Assembly (NCBI RefSeq): GCF_027922005.1
Contig: NZ_BSEV01000001.1
Span: forward strand, 1,017,638-1,081,637
Source of the DNA: Streptosporangium carneum
Lineage (GTDB): Bacteria > Actinomycetota > Actinomycetes > Streptosporangiales > Streptosporangiaceae
Length of the DNA stretch: 64,000 nt
Direction: 5' to 3'
Position 1 is the first letter of the stretch, and the number at the start of each line of letters is the position of its first letter. Below, in pieces: positions 46,786 through 55,869 of the stretch. A program made the position numbers and the translations under genes. A model generated the notes under the pieces. That model made no database searches. It had not been told where the DNA came from and worked only from the letters and a program-made list of their open reading frames with translations.

Positions 46786-48363
46786 TCAGGCGCCGCCGGG
46801 CCGCAGGACGCCGAGCAGGACGCGGAACTCGCCGATGCGCAGTGCCCGGGCCGCCAGGCAGTAGAGGAGCGCCCCGCAGGATCCGCCCGAGAGCACGACG
46901 ACGAGCGACCCCGTCCACCCGGTCCCGGCGACGTCTCCGGCCAGGTGGGCGACGGCGGCCGTCACCCCGCCCGCCGCGACGGCCGCGACGAGCATGCGGC
47001 CGTGCGCGCTGAGCAGGCGGTGGCCGTCGACCCTGCCGATCCTCCGGCGCAGGACGGCGGCCGCGGCGAGGAACCCGACGGCGTAGGCGACGGCGTATCC
47101 CGTGGCCATCCCGGCCAGCATGCGCGGTCCCGGCACCAGACGCGCGGAGACCACCGCGCCCGCGGTCGCGGTCACGGCGACGAGGAGGCTGATCACGGCG
47201 GGGGTGCGGGTGTCCTGCAGGGCGTAGAAACCGCGCAGCATGATCTGGTAGCCGCAGAACGGCACCAGGGCCAGGCCGTAGGCGGCCAGGACCGAGCCCG
47301 TCAGGGCGGCGGCCGAGGGGTCGGCGTTGCCGTGGGCGAACAGGACGGTGGTGACCCGAGGGCCCAGCACGACGAGGGCGGCGGCCGTCGGCAGGAGCAC
47401 CACGCCGGACAGCCGCAGGCTCTGGGACAGCTCGGCCGTCACCTGGGGCAGGTCGTGTCTCGTCGCGGCCTGGCTCAGCCTCGGGAGGACCCCGGTGATG
47501 ATGGACACGGTGACGACCGCGTACGGCAGCTGGAACAGGGTGTAGGCGTTCGCGTGGACGCCGAGCGCGCCGGAGCCCGCGGCGGAGGCGAGCCGGTTGA
47601 CGACGACGAGCGCCGCCTGCGAGGCCGCCACGGACAGGAGCGTCCAGCCCGCCATGGCCGCGATCCGCCTGGCCCCGACGCCCCTGGGGTCGGCGCGCAG
47701 CCGCATCCGGAACCCCGTGCCGCGGGTCGCGACCCAGAGGACGAGCACCTGTACGGCCACGCCCGCGCTGGTGCCGAGGCCCAGCAGCCACGTCTGGCCC
47801 GATGTCAGCGTCTCCAGCCGATCGGTGCCGCCGACCGCCAGGTAGGCGGCGGCGGTCGCGATGACGACGAGGTTGTTGGCGACGGGCGCCCACATCGGCG
47901 CGGCCTGGCGGCCCCGGGTGCTGAGGACGGCGGCCACGGTCGCCCCCACGCCGTAGAGCAGGATCTGCGGCAGGAAGAACCGGGTGAGGGTGATCGCCGT
48001 CTGCCGCTGGCCCGCGCTGAACTCGGACGTGCACAGGTCCACGAGCTGCGGGGCGAACAGCATGGCGACCGCCACGGTGACGCCCAGCCCGTAGACCACC
48101 AGCGACAGCAGCCGTTGCGCGTACAGCTCGTCGGAGTGCCGCACGAGCAGGGGCACCAGGACGCCGGTCAGGGCTCCGCCGAGCACCAGGTCGTAGATCG
48201 AGTTGGGAAGCGTGTTCGCGGCGGTGTAGGCGTCGAACAGGCATGATCCCAGGCCGAGCGTCGCGACCAGCGCCAGCGTGCGCGCGAACCCGGTGATCCG
48301 GGAGACGAGCGTGGCCACCGCCATCGCCCGCCCCGCCCGCGCCAGTCTCGGTTGCTCCCGCAC
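46786..48363 (-). CDS. MurJ/MviN-family lipid II flippase-like protein
   Basis: 525 residues, about 13-14 hydrophobic segments. Family features: MAVATLVSRITGFARTLALV at the start, LPNSIYDLVLGGALTGVLVP, and RGFYALQDTRTPAVIS. It moves a lipid-linked cell-wall precursor across the membrane in MurJ proteins; paralogues export other lipid-linked glycans. It is near a core position, but not next to the usual wall genes. The GTG start has AGGGGG 5 bases upstream. Whether it is the essential MurJ cannot be told. Confidence 0.85.
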   Translation of the reverse strand: MREQPRLARAGRAMAVATLVSRITGFARTLALVATLGLGSCLFDAYTAANTLPNSIYDLVLGGALTGVLVPLLVRHSDELYAQRLLSLVVYGLGVTVAVAMLFAPQLVDLCTSEFSAGQRQTAITLTRFFLPQILLYGVGATVAAVLSTRGRQAAPMWAPVANNLVVIATAAAYLAVGGTDRLETLTSGQTWLLGLGTSAGVAVQVLVLWVATRGTGFRMRLRADPRGVGARRIAAMAGWTLLSVAASQAALVVVNRLASAAGSGALGVHANAYTLFQLPYAVVTVSIITGVLPRLSQAATRHDLPQVTAELSQSLRLSGVVLLPTAAALVVLGPRVTTVLFAHGNADPSAAALTGSVLAAYGLALVPFCGYQIMLRGFYALQDTRTPAVISLLVAVTATAGAVVSARLVPGPRMLAGMATGYAVAYAVGFLAAAAVLRRRIGRVDGHRLLSAHGRMLVAAVAAGGVTAAVAHLAGDVAGTGWTGSLVVVLSGGSCGALLYCLAARALRIGEFRVLLGVLRPGGA

Positions 48364-48501
48364 GGTCGCCCCCTGTCTCCCCGTCCCGGTCCTTCCCCGC
48401 GCGGGTCCGCCTGTGCGGTTCCGCTCGCGCGCGGGATCGACGGCTCCAGGCGATGATCCCTGAACTGTCGGAAAGACGGGGTGGAAACCCGTGATGTCCC
48501 G

Positions 48502-48732
48502 TCAGAACGGACGGAGGCCGCCCGCGCCGAAGCCGGTCTCGTGGTTCCACAGGTGGGTGCAGCCGGGGCACTGCAGATGGAGGAGGCTTCCGGTGTTGCC
48601 GATGAGGTAACGCCAGTGCTCCGAGCAGTTCCTGCCGTCGGAGCAGTCGCCGCAGTCCCTGTCGTCGCGGCATCCCGGGCAGGGCACCCACGCCCTGCGG
48701 CCCAGGTCGGCCTGGGGATCAAGCGGCAGCAT
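48502..48732 (-). CDS. Small zinc-ribbon protein
   Basis: 76 residues with seven Cys (VPCPGCRDDRDCGDCSDGRN, HLQCPGC), an HxxC-type zinc ribbon. Its ATG overlaps the end of the upstream gene by 14 bases, so the two are translated together. No family recognised. Confidence 0.7.
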   Translation of the reverse strand: MLPLDPQADLGRRAWVPCPGCRDDRDCGDCSDGRNCSEHWRYLIGNTGSLLHLQCPGCTHLWNHETGFGAGGLRPF

Positions 48733-48967
48733 GCCCGGGCCTCCTGCGCGGGAGGACCTCGGCCGCGACGAGCATGTCGTAGATCTCCTGCTGCCGCTCG
48801 TCGAGGCCGGAGTAGAGGAGGTCGTAGGCCTCCTCCTCGCCCCGCATCGCCTCGAGCGGATTCCAGTCCGCCTCCAGCGCCTCCATGACCGAGGCCCGTC
48901 GCCGGGCCTCCTCCAGGGTGAGGTCGATCTCGAGGACGACGTGTGCGCTGTTGCTGTCCTGGCTCAT
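48719..48967 (-). CDS. Small acidic helical protein
   Basis: 82 residues starting MSQDSNSAHVVLEIDLTLEE, rich in Glu and Ala, helical, ending RRRPGHAAA. GGAAAG lies 8 bases before ATG 48967. It overlaps the downstream zinc-ribbon gene. Function unknown. It may be a DUF family of streptomycetes that I cannot name. Confidence 0.7.
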   Translation of the reverse strand: MSQDSNSAHVVLEIDLTLEEARRRASVMEALEADWNPLEAMRGEEEAYDLLYSGLDERQQEIYDMLVAAEVLPRRRPGHAAA

Positions 48968-49615
48968 GACGCGGCTTTCCGGTGGGATGGAGAACGTGTC
49001 ACAGGTGTGATCAGCGGGCGGGCGCGTGGAGGGCCTGGGAGAGGCTGGGGAGCGGCCCGGCCTGCGCGAGACCGATGTGGCCGGTTCTTTGCGATCACCT
49101 GAACGTTCGTCGGAACGGAACCCCCAGCGGGGGAGTTCTTTATACCTTTATATACCTTATGTCGTTTTCCTTGCCTAGTTCGTGACACACTTCACGACCG
49201 CCCCTGTCTCTTTTGCGGCGCGACCTCGGCGCCTGTCGCCTCTCGCTCCCCTGCGGTCGCCGTGCCGTTGCGCGACGAGGGTGGGACGAGTTGACCTCAC
49301 CTAAAGTTGAGGTTTTAGGGTTCAGGTGTCGCCACCCGAGAACACCGGAGACGCCGGGGCGCTCGCGACGTCACGGCGTCCACGAGGTCACGGCGTCCAC
49401 GACACCGCGGCGTCCGCGACGTCACGGCTCCTGCGGCCTCCGGCTCCCACGGCGTCACGGTGTTCGCGACACCGTGGCGCTCACGGTCCCGCGCGGTTCC
49501 CGGCGTCCGCCGCCGCGGTTCTGTCGGTGGCGGATGAGATCGTTCGAGACGTCGTAAACCTGTTCGAAGCATCGGCTCGGAGAGCGGCCGAGACCCTCAC
49601 CCCCGGAGACAAGCG
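48968..49615. other. Intergenic region with AT-rich island and GC-rich repeats
   Basis: An AT-rich stretch at 49135-49175 (TTTATACCTTTATATACC) probably holds the promoter of the minus-strand gene pair. A CCCCC-agc-GGGGG hairpin lies at 49121-49133. The MerR-type promoter at 49291-49321 and imperfect repeats around GTCACGGCGTCC (49366-49428) follow. No coding frame with a ribosome site is seen. Confidence 0.6.
49291..49321 (+). promoter_or_regulatory. MerR-type promoter with 19-bp spacer upstream of the ABC exporter
   Basis: -35 TTGACC (49291-49296) and -10 TAGGGT (49316-49321) are 19 bp apart, the hallmark of MerR-activated promoters. The spacer region contains the dyad CCTCA-n8-TGAGG, similar to SoxR-box-like sites. 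It faces the ABC-transporter gene starting at 49616. The cognate regulator is not next to it. Confidence 0.6.
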
Positions 49616-51499
49616 ATGGACATGGAAGTCACCGCGTGGACGTCGCTTTACCACGCGATGCACGCCCAGGAGGACCGGCGGCCCTTCTCCAGGGCCACCC
49701 TGCGGCGCATCGGCGGGTTCGCCGTGCCGCACCGCAGGCAGCTGGTGTGGTTCCTGCTGCTCAGCGTCGTGACGGCGGTGCTGGCGGTCGCCACCCCCGT
49801 GCTCGCGGGCCGGGTCGTGAACGCGATCGACAAGGGCGCCGAGGTGAGCCTCGTCGTCCGGCTCGCCGCGCTCATCGCCGTCATCGCGGTGGCGGAGGCG
49901 GGGCTCGGGCTGGTGACGCGCTGGCTGTCGGCGAGCATCGGCGAGGGGCTCATCCTCGACCTGCGCACCACGGTGTTCGACCACGTGCAGCGCATGCCGA
50001 TCGCCTTCTTCACCCGCACCCGCACCGGCGCGCTGGTCAGCAGGCTCAACAACGACGTCATCGGCGCGCAGCGGGCGTTCAGCGACACCCTTTCCGGCGT
50101 GGTCGGCAACCTCGTGACGCTCGTGCTCACGCTCGTCGTGATGATCGGGACCTCGTGGCAGATCACCCTGATCGCGCTGCTCCTGCTGCCGGTGTTCGTC
50201 CTGCCCGCCAGGCGGATGGGCACCCGCCTCGCCCGGCTCGAGCGCGAGTCGGCCAACCACAACGCCGCGATGACCACCCAGATGACCGAGCGGTTCTCCG
50301 CGCCGGGGGCGACGCTCGTGAAGCTCTTCGGCAGGCCCGCGGAGGAGTCGGCGGAGTTCGCGGCGCGGGCCAGGAGGGTGCGGGACATCGGGGTGCGCAC
50401 GGCGATGGCGCAGTCGGTGTTCATCACCGCGCTCGTGCTGGTCTCGGCGCTCGCGCTGGCCGTCGTCTACGGTCTCGGCGGGTTCTACGCCCTGCGGGGG
50501 CAGCTGGACCCCGGGGCCGTCGTCGCGATGGCTCTGCTGCTCACCCGCCTCTACGCGCCGTTGACCGCCCTGGCCAGCGCGCGGATCGAGGTGATGAGCG
50601 CACTGGTGAGCTTCGAGCGGGTCTTCGAGGTGCTCGACCTCAAGCCTCTGATCGCCGAGCGGCCTGACGCCCGGCGGGTGCCGGAGGGGCCGGTCTCCGT
50701 GGAGTTCGACGGGGTCCGCTTCGCCTACCCGTCAGCGGACAAGGTGTCGCTCGCCTCGCTGGAGGAGGTCGCGACCCTCGACACGCGCGGCGGCGTCGAG
50801 GTGCTGCACGACGTGTCGTTCCGTGTCGAGCCCGGGCAGATGGTCGCGCTGGTGGGATCGTCGGGGGCGGGAAAGTCGACGATCGCGCAGCTGGCGGCAC
50901 GCCTCTACGACGTCGACGGCGGCGCGGTGCGCCTGGCGGACGTGGACGTCCGCGATCTGACCGCCGAGTCGGCCCGTGAGACGCTCGGGATGGTGACGCA
51001 GGACGGCCACCTGTTCCACGAGTCCGTCCGTGCGAACCTCCTGCTGGCCCGCCCGGAGGCCTCCGAGGAGGAGCTGTGGGAGGTGCTGCGGCGTGCCCGC
51101 CTCTCCGACCTCGTCTCCGCGCTGCCCGACGGGCTGGACACCATCGTCGGCGAGCGTGGCTACCGCCTCTCCGGCGGAGAGCGTCAGCGGTTGACGATCG
51201 CCAGGCTCCTGCTGGCCCGTCCCCGGGTGGTCATTCTCGACGAGGCGACCGCGCACCTGGACTCCACGTCGGAGGCGGCGGTGCAGGAGGCGCTCGGTGA
51301 GGCGCTCGCGGGGCGGACCTCGGTGGTGATCGCGCACCGCCTCTCCACGGTCAGGGCCGCGGACCTCATCCTCGTGATCGAGAACGGGCGGGTCGTGGAG
51401 CGCGGCACGCACACCGACCTGCTCGCCGCGGGCGGCCGCTACGAGGAGCTGTACCGGACCCAGTTCGACCAGTCCGTCGCCGAGGAGCCGGTCCACTGA
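49616..51499 (+). CDS. ABC exporter, fused membrane and ATP-binding domains
   Basis: 627 residues. Membrane domain with six helices at about 40-330 (VWFLLLSVVTAVLAVATPVL, WQITLIALLLLPVFVLPARR). ATPase: Walker A VGSSGAGKSTIAQLA, Q-loop VTQDGHLF, signature RLSGGERQRLTIARLLL, Walker B VVILDEATAHLD and H-loop IAHRLST. A multidrug/lipid-type half exporter; it likely forms a homodimer. A MerR-type promoter lies 295 bp upstream. Substrate unknown. Confidence 0.93.
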   Translation: MDMEVTAWTSLYHAMHAQEDRRPFSRATLRRIGGFAVPHRRQLVWFLLLSVVTAVLAVATPVLAGRVVNAIDKGAEVSLVVRLAALIAVIAVAEAGLGLVTRWLSASIGEGLILDLRTTVFDHVQRMPIAFFTRTRTGALVSRLNNDVIGAQRAFSDTLSGVVGNLVTLVLTLVVMIGTSWQITLIALLLLPVFVLPARRMGTRLARLERESANHNAAMTTQMTERFSAPGATLVKLFGRPAEESAEFAARARRVRDIGVRTAMAQSVFITALVLVSALALAVVYGLGGFYALRGQLDPGAVVAMALLLTRLYAPLTALASARIEVMSALVSFERVFEVLDLKPLIAERPDARRVPEGPVSVEFDGVRFAYPSADKVSLASLEEVATLDTRGGVEVLHDVSFRVEPGQMVALVGSSGAGKSTIAQLAARLYDVDGGAVRLADVDVRDLTAESARETLGMVTQDGHLFHESVRANLLLARPEASEEELWEVLRRARLSDLVSALPDGLDTIVGERGYRLSGGERQRLTIARLLLARPRVVILDEATAHLDSTSEAAVQEALGEALAGRTSVVIAHRLSTVRAADLILVIENGRVVERGTHTDLLAAGGRYEELYRTQFDQSVAEEPVH

Positions 51500-51670
51500 C
51501 CCTCCCGGAGAAGGCACCGGCCTCAAGGACATCCCTGATAGTCGGAGCGAACCAGGGAAAATGAGGCGGAGGGCGTGGCGGGCAGGCGGTCGAGTCGTTT
51601 CCCGTGATCCTCGCGGCCGGCGGACACCGCGCCTGTCACGGACGGCGCGCAACCATGGTGTGATGACGTC

Positions 51671-52063
51671 GTGAGCCGCGCCGCAGAAGAGAGCAACCGC
51701 CGCATGCTTCGGGCACGGGACGCGATGGACCGCGCCTACGCGCAGCCGATGGACGTCCCGTCCCTGGCCCGGATCGCCCATGTGTCGGAGGCGCACTTCA
51801 CGCGCACCTTCCGGGCCACGTTCGGCGAGACGCCGCACCGCTACCTGCAGCGCCGTCGTGTGGAGCGTGCGATGTCCCTGCTCCGGGACACCGACCTCAG
51901 CGTGACGGACATCTGCTACCGGGTCGGGTTCGGCAGCCCCGGGACCTTCAGCCGCACCTTCCGCGACATCGTCGGACGCTCACCGAGGACCTACCGCAGG
52001 GAGGCCGTGGTCACGGGCGTGCCGACGTGCTTCGCGATGGCGTGGATGCGGCCGAGCGCCTGA
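51671..52063 (+). CDS. AraC-family regulator, DNA-binding domain only
   Basis: 130 residues with both helix-turn-helix motifs: DVPSLARIAHVSEAHFTRTF and LSVTDICYRVGFGSPGTFSR, then GRSPRTYRREA. No N-terminal sensor domain. GTG start without a clear ribosome site. It precedes the VOC gene by 81 bp, and such AraC-VOC pairs are common in actinobacteria. Confidence 0.85.
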   Translation: MSRAAEESNRRMLRARDAMDRAYAQPMDVPSLARIAHVSEAHFTRTFRATFGETPHRYLQRRRVERAMSLLRDTDLSVTDICYRVGFGSPGTFSRTFRDIVGRSPRTYRREAVVTGVPTCFAMAWMRPSA

Positions 52064-52144
52064 CCGTCCACACCGTCCGCGCCGTCCGTCGACTGAGCGG
52101 TTTCGGATAAGTTTTCGGACGGCTCGCTCGGTAGCGTGATGCGC

Positions 52145-52555
52145 ATGTTCAACGCCATCACGCACTCACAGATCTACGTCCTCGACCAGGACGAGGCCCT
52201 CGACTTCTACGTCGGCAAGCTCGGCCTGGAGGTCAACACCGACATCGACCTGGGGATGATGCGCTGGCTGACCGTCAGCGTCCCCGGTCACCCGGAGCGC
52301 CAGATCATGCTGGAGAAGCCCGGCGGTCCGGCGATGTCCGAGGAGACAGCTCAGCAGGTCCGCGAGCTGGTGACCAAGGGCGCGACGGGCGGTCACCTCA
52401 TCTTCAGCACGGACGACTGCCGCAAGACGTACGAGACCTTGCTGAGCAAGGGCGTCGAGTTCACCGAGGAGCCCACCGAGCGCCCGTACGGAACCGACTG
52501 CGGCCTGCGCGACCCCTTCGGCAACCACATCCGCTTCACCCAGCCGAAGGCCTGA
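52145..52555 (+). CDS. VOC-family protein (glyoxalase/extradiol-dioxygenase fold)
   Basis: 136 residues starting MFNAITHSQIYVLDQDEALD. Two beta-alpha-beta modules: IYVLDQDEALDFYVGKLGLE and THLIFSTDD-type second half (GGHLIFSTDDCRKTYETLL), ending RDPFGNHIRFTQP. Metal ligands His and Glu are likely. ATG 52145 might be leaderless, since TAGCGT lies 8 bases upstream; GTG 52136 is also possible. Downstream of the AraC gene. Confidence 0.88.
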   Translation: MFNAITHSQIYVLDQDEALDFYVGKLGLEVNTDIDLGMMRWLTVSVPGHPERQIMLEKPGGPAMSEETAQQVRELVTKGATGGHLIFSTDDCRKTYETLLSKGVEFTEEPTERPYGTDCGLRDPFGNHIRFTQPKA

Positions 52556-52621
52556 GGGCCGTACGACGGGTCACGGCCGGGCGAGACCACGCGGTCCCGC
52601 CCCTGGCGGAGGCCGGTACGG

Positions 52622-53404
52622 CTACGCCACCTCCGAGGCGGGAGCCGACCAGGTGTCGCAGTCACCGGGGGAGGCCTTGGCGAAGCCCTCCTCCATCCAG
52701 TGGACGATGGAGGAGCCCTTGCCGTACTCATGGGTCTTCCAGAGGTCGTCGCCCCCGCTCCACATGCCTGCGAGCAGGACGTGCCAGTCGTTCTTGGGGC
52801 GCTTCAGCGACTTCCACACGCTGCGGGTGAAGGCGGCGCTGAGGCACTCCGCCTGCAGGTCGTGCCTGCGAGTCTGCTCCTGGCGCTCCCCGGTGGTGCG
52901 GTGGGGCAGTCGCGCGTAGGCGTCCTGAATCCCGGACATCTGCTGCACGTGGTGACCGTACTCATGACCGATCGACAGGAACGAGTAGAGCCTGGACGGA
53001 TCCTCGAGGATCACCGGGGAGATCAGGAACGCGATGGTCTCGTCCTGGGGGCAGTATTCGGACAGCAGGCTCTTGGCCCACGGCTTTCCGCAGAAGGCGC
53101 GAGGCTTGGTGAAGATCTTGACGAGGGGCGGCCTGAAGGGTTTTCCCATTTTCGCGAACTGCGCCGACCACGTCTCGTCCAGGCATTTCTTCACGGTCAG
53201 CAGATAACGCTTCACCGAAGCAGCGTCTCCGGCTTTCTGCGGAGGCGTCCGGCATTCCGTGGTTTCGAGTCTCCCCGACGAGTAGAGGGGATTGTCGGTG
53301 AGCTCGGGGGAGTTCTCGACGGGGTGCCGGGCGGCATGGGCCGTGCCGGGGAGCAGCGCGCCGACCAGCAGGCAGGACAGCAGAAGCGTGAGGGGAGCTC
53401 GCAT
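52622..53404 (-). CDS. Secreted neutral zinc metallopeptidase
   Basis: 260 residues. Signal peptide MRAPLTLLLSCLLVGALLPG, cleaved after AHA. Zinc site HEYGHHVQQMSG, with a later acidic ligand around DLQAECLSAAF; four or more Cys. This matches the YpfJ-like neutral-zinc-metallopeptidase family (PF04228). ATG 53404 starts the signal peptide; an in-frame ATG lies at 53434. Confidence 0.88.
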   Translation of the reverse strand: MRAPLTLLLSCLLVGALLPGTAHAARHPVENSPELTDNPLYSSGRLETTECRTPPQKAGDAASVKRYLLTVKKCLDETWSAQFAKMGKPFRPPLVKIFTKPRAFCGKPWAKSLLSEYCPQDETIAFLISPVILEDPSRLYSFLSIGHEYGHHVQQMSGIQDAYARLPHRTTGERQEQTRRHDLQAECLSAAFTRSVWKSLKRPKNDWHVLLAGMWSGGDDLWKTHEYGKGSSIVHWMEEGFAKASPGDCDTWSAPASEVA

Positions 53405-53576
53405 AGTACGGGGGAGATTAGAGGAGATGACCATGCTCTGTCACGTGATATCCGAAGACGGCGCGCTCGTCGGATCCCCATTCGGTCCAGGACGTCCCCG
53501 GCCGTCGGTGAGAGCGGACACCTCGCATGACGCGGCGTTTACCCGGGCTTTCGCCGCCCGCTCCTAGCATGGAGCG

Positions 53577-54494
53577 GTGACGCCCTTTCACCGATATCTC
53601 GCGGAAGAGGTCGCGGTCGACCACGCCGAGGGGCTCATCCCGCGTCGTGAGGCGCTGCGCCGGCTGGCACTCCTCGGGGTGGGGCTGCCCGCCGCCGGCG
53701 CCATGCTCGCCGCCTGCGGAGCCGGTGGGGAGAGCACCGCGACCGCGGCCACCCCGTCGGCTCCTGACGCCACGCCGTCCGCCTCCGCCTCCCCGGCGGG
53801 GCCGTCCCCCCTGCCCGCCGAGGCGATCACCTTCCCCGGTCCAGAGGCCGGAATCACCCTCCAGGGCGCCTGGGCGGCGGCTGCGGAGCCGAAGGGCGCG
53901 GTGCTGGTCATCCACGAGAACCGAGGGCTCAACGACCACATCCGGTCGGTGGCCGGACGCCTGGCCGCCAGCGGCTACTCCGCCCTCGCACCCGACCTGC
54001 TCTCCAGAGAGGGCGGAACCGCCTCCTTCGCCGACCAGGCACAGGCCACCGCGGCTCTTGGGCGGGTCCCGCAGGCGCGCTTCGCCGCGGACATGAAGGC
54101 CGCCCTCGACGAGCTCGAGCGACGAGCCCCGGACAGGAAGCTCGGCGTCGTCGGCTTCTGCTTCGGCGGGGGCATGGTCTGGCTGCTGCTCTCCTCGCAC
54201 GAGCCGCGCCTGTCGGCCGCCGTCCCCTTCTACGGCCCGCTCCCCGACAACGCCGACTTCTCCGGCTCCAAAGCCGCTGTCCTCGCGATCTACGCGGAGC
54301 AGGACGACCGGGTCAACGCCACCCGCGACCAGGCCAGGGCCGCCCTGAAGAAGGCGGGCCTCAAGCACGAGATCGTCACCTACCCCGGCGTCAACCACGC
54401 CTTCTTCAACGACACAGGACCGCGTTACAACTCCGAAGCCGCGAACCAGGCCTTCCACCGCGTCCTCGACTGGTACGCCCGCTACCTGGGCTGA
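53577..54494 (+). CDS. Dienelactone-hydrolase-family lipoprotein
   Basis: 305 residues. The N-terminus has a twin-Arg-like RREALRRLALLG and lipobox LAAC, so it is probably exported and lipid-anchored. A Thr/Pro/Ser linker follows. Catalytic Cys in VVGFCFGGGMVWLL, Asp in AEQDDRVNAT and His in GVNHAFFND make the DLH triad. Starts at GTG 53577. The substrate is unknown. Confidence 0.88.
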   Translation: MTPFHRYLAEEVAVDHAEGLIPRREALRRLALLGVGLPAAGAMLAACGAGGESTATAATPSAPDATPSASASPAGPSPLPAEAITFPGPEAGITLQGAWAAAAEPKGAVLVIHENRGLNDHIRSVAGRLAASGYSALAPDLLSREGGTASFADQAQATAALGRVPQARFAADMKAALDELERRAPDRKLGVVGFCFGGGMVWLLLSSHEPRLSAAVPFYGPLPDNADFSGSKAAVLAIYAEQDDRVNATRDQARAALKKAGLKHEIVTYPGVNHAFFNDTGPRYNSEAANQAFHRVLDWYARYLG

Positions 54495-54730
54495 GCCCGA
54501 GGGGCCGCGAACGCGCTTCCCGCCCTTCGGGGCGGAGCCGGTTTGGATTTCATTGAATGCGCGACGGGTTTTTCTTGAACGTACGTCATCTCCCCGTAAG
54601 AGTTGGTCGGCTCCGACTGCCATAACGTCTGAATTCAGATGTCGTTTCGATGTCGCACGCAATGTCGATCCGGCATTTCATCGGCCCGGACATCGCCGGG
54701 TGCGACCAATTCGACATGGAGTGATCTGCC

Positions 54731-54949
54731 ATGACCAAGTTCAGGAACGCTCTCGCGTCGGGCACGATGGCGGCTTTCGCCCTCATCGCGCCCGCGACAC
54801 TGTCGGCCCGGCTCGCCGACCCCGACCCCATGGGTGAGAACGCCTCGGCCGCGTCCGCCTTCGCCGTTCGGCTCGGAATCGACGACATCGGCGGCGCCCT
54901 TGGCGGGGGCACCAACCCCGGAGGCGGCGGCAGTGCCAGAAACAACTGA
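54731..54949 (+). CDS. Small secreted Gly-rich peptide
   Basis: 72 residues. Signal peptide MTKFRNALASGTMAAFALIA, then a short mature part with DDIGGALGGGTNPGGGGSAR. GGAG lies 9 bases before ATG 54731, and a strong terminator follows, so it is an independent transcript. No Cys or known precursor motif. Family unknown; a RiPP precursor cannot be excluded. Confidence 0.7.
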   Translation: MTKFRNALASGTMAAFALIAPATLSARLADPDPMGENASAASAFAVRLGIDDIGGALGGGTNPGGGGSARNN

Positions 54950-54954
54950 GGGGG

Positions 54955-54987
54955 AAAGGCGCAGGAATTCGTTGTTCCTGCGCCTTT
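54955..54987 (+). terminator. Strong intrinsic terminator after the secreted peptide gene
   Basis: A 13-bp perfect stem AAAGGCGCAGGAA / TTCCTGCGCCTTT with a 7-base loop, 6 bp after the stop codon. Confidence 0.85.
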
Positions 54988-55139
54988 CAGAAACCCGGGA
55001 CTCCGCACGGCGATCACACGTCACCGCGACGGCACCGCGACGGGGCTCGGGGCGGGAGCCGGACGGTCTGACGCCGGAGGCCTCCCGCTTCCCTGACGCG
55101 CCGCGCCCGTGGGCGCGGCGCGCGAGTGACAGGTCCGGG

Positions 55140-55580
55140 TCAGGGAAGCCGCAACGTGACCCACGGGACGGTGTCTCCCGGCAGCAGGTAACGCTCGGTC
55201 TCGACGAACCCGTGCTTCTCCGCGAACCGCAGTCCGTCCTCGTTGGACGACAGGATGACGGTCTCGATCACCTCGGCGCCGAGCTCTCGCGCCCGGTCGA
55301 GCCCTCGCGCGTAGAGCTCCTCGCCGAATCCCCGCCCGCGGTGGGCGGCGAGCACGCGGGCGATCACCGTGACCGTCGACGTGTCGTCCTCCGGCGGGCG
55401 CACCGTGCTGCAGCCCACGAGAACGTCACCGAGGTACGCGACCTCCAGGTGGTGACGCCGGGCACGCTCTCGCACCTCGTCCAGGGACAGGACATGGGTC
55501 GGGATGATCACATTGTGGACGTGCCGCCAGTCTTCGAGCGCGGCGTCGCCGTTCGGGCGTTCGATGCGAAGGTCGGACAT
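55140..55580 (-). CDS. GNAT-family acetyltransferase
   Basis: 146 residues starting MSDLRIERPNGDAALEDWRH. Acetyl-CoA motif VLAAHRGRGFGEELYARGLD, then VILSSNEDGLRFAEKHGFVE. The ATG has no clear ribosome site; an in-frame GTG lies at 55616. Substrate unknown. Confidence 0.87.
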   Translation of the reverse strand: MSDLRIERPNGDAALEDWRHVHNVIIPTHVLSLDEVRERARRHHLEVAYLGDVLVGCSTVRPPEDDTSTVTVIARVLAAHRGRGFGEELYARGLDRARELGAEVIETVILSSNEDGLRFAEKHGFVETERYLLPGDTVPWVTLRLP

Positions 55581-55869
55581 CGAAGCAGGAAACCCGAACG
55601 CGCTCCGGCGCGTCAACCGGCTTTCCGGACCCGGCGAGCAGGACGGCGGCCCCGTCGCCGATCCGGGGTGAGTCCGGGGGCGGACAGGCCGGCGAACGGC
55701 AGCCGGGCGTACCGCGCCTGCACGCCGTCGGCACGGTGGCCGAGGATCCAGCCGGCGCGATCACCGGGGGCGGGTTGAAGGGCGAACGTCCTTTCCGGTC
55801 AGGACGATCGCCTCTGGAGGAGTCGCCCGGGCCGGGATCCGCTGGAAGCAGAGCCAAGGGGGATGAGTC

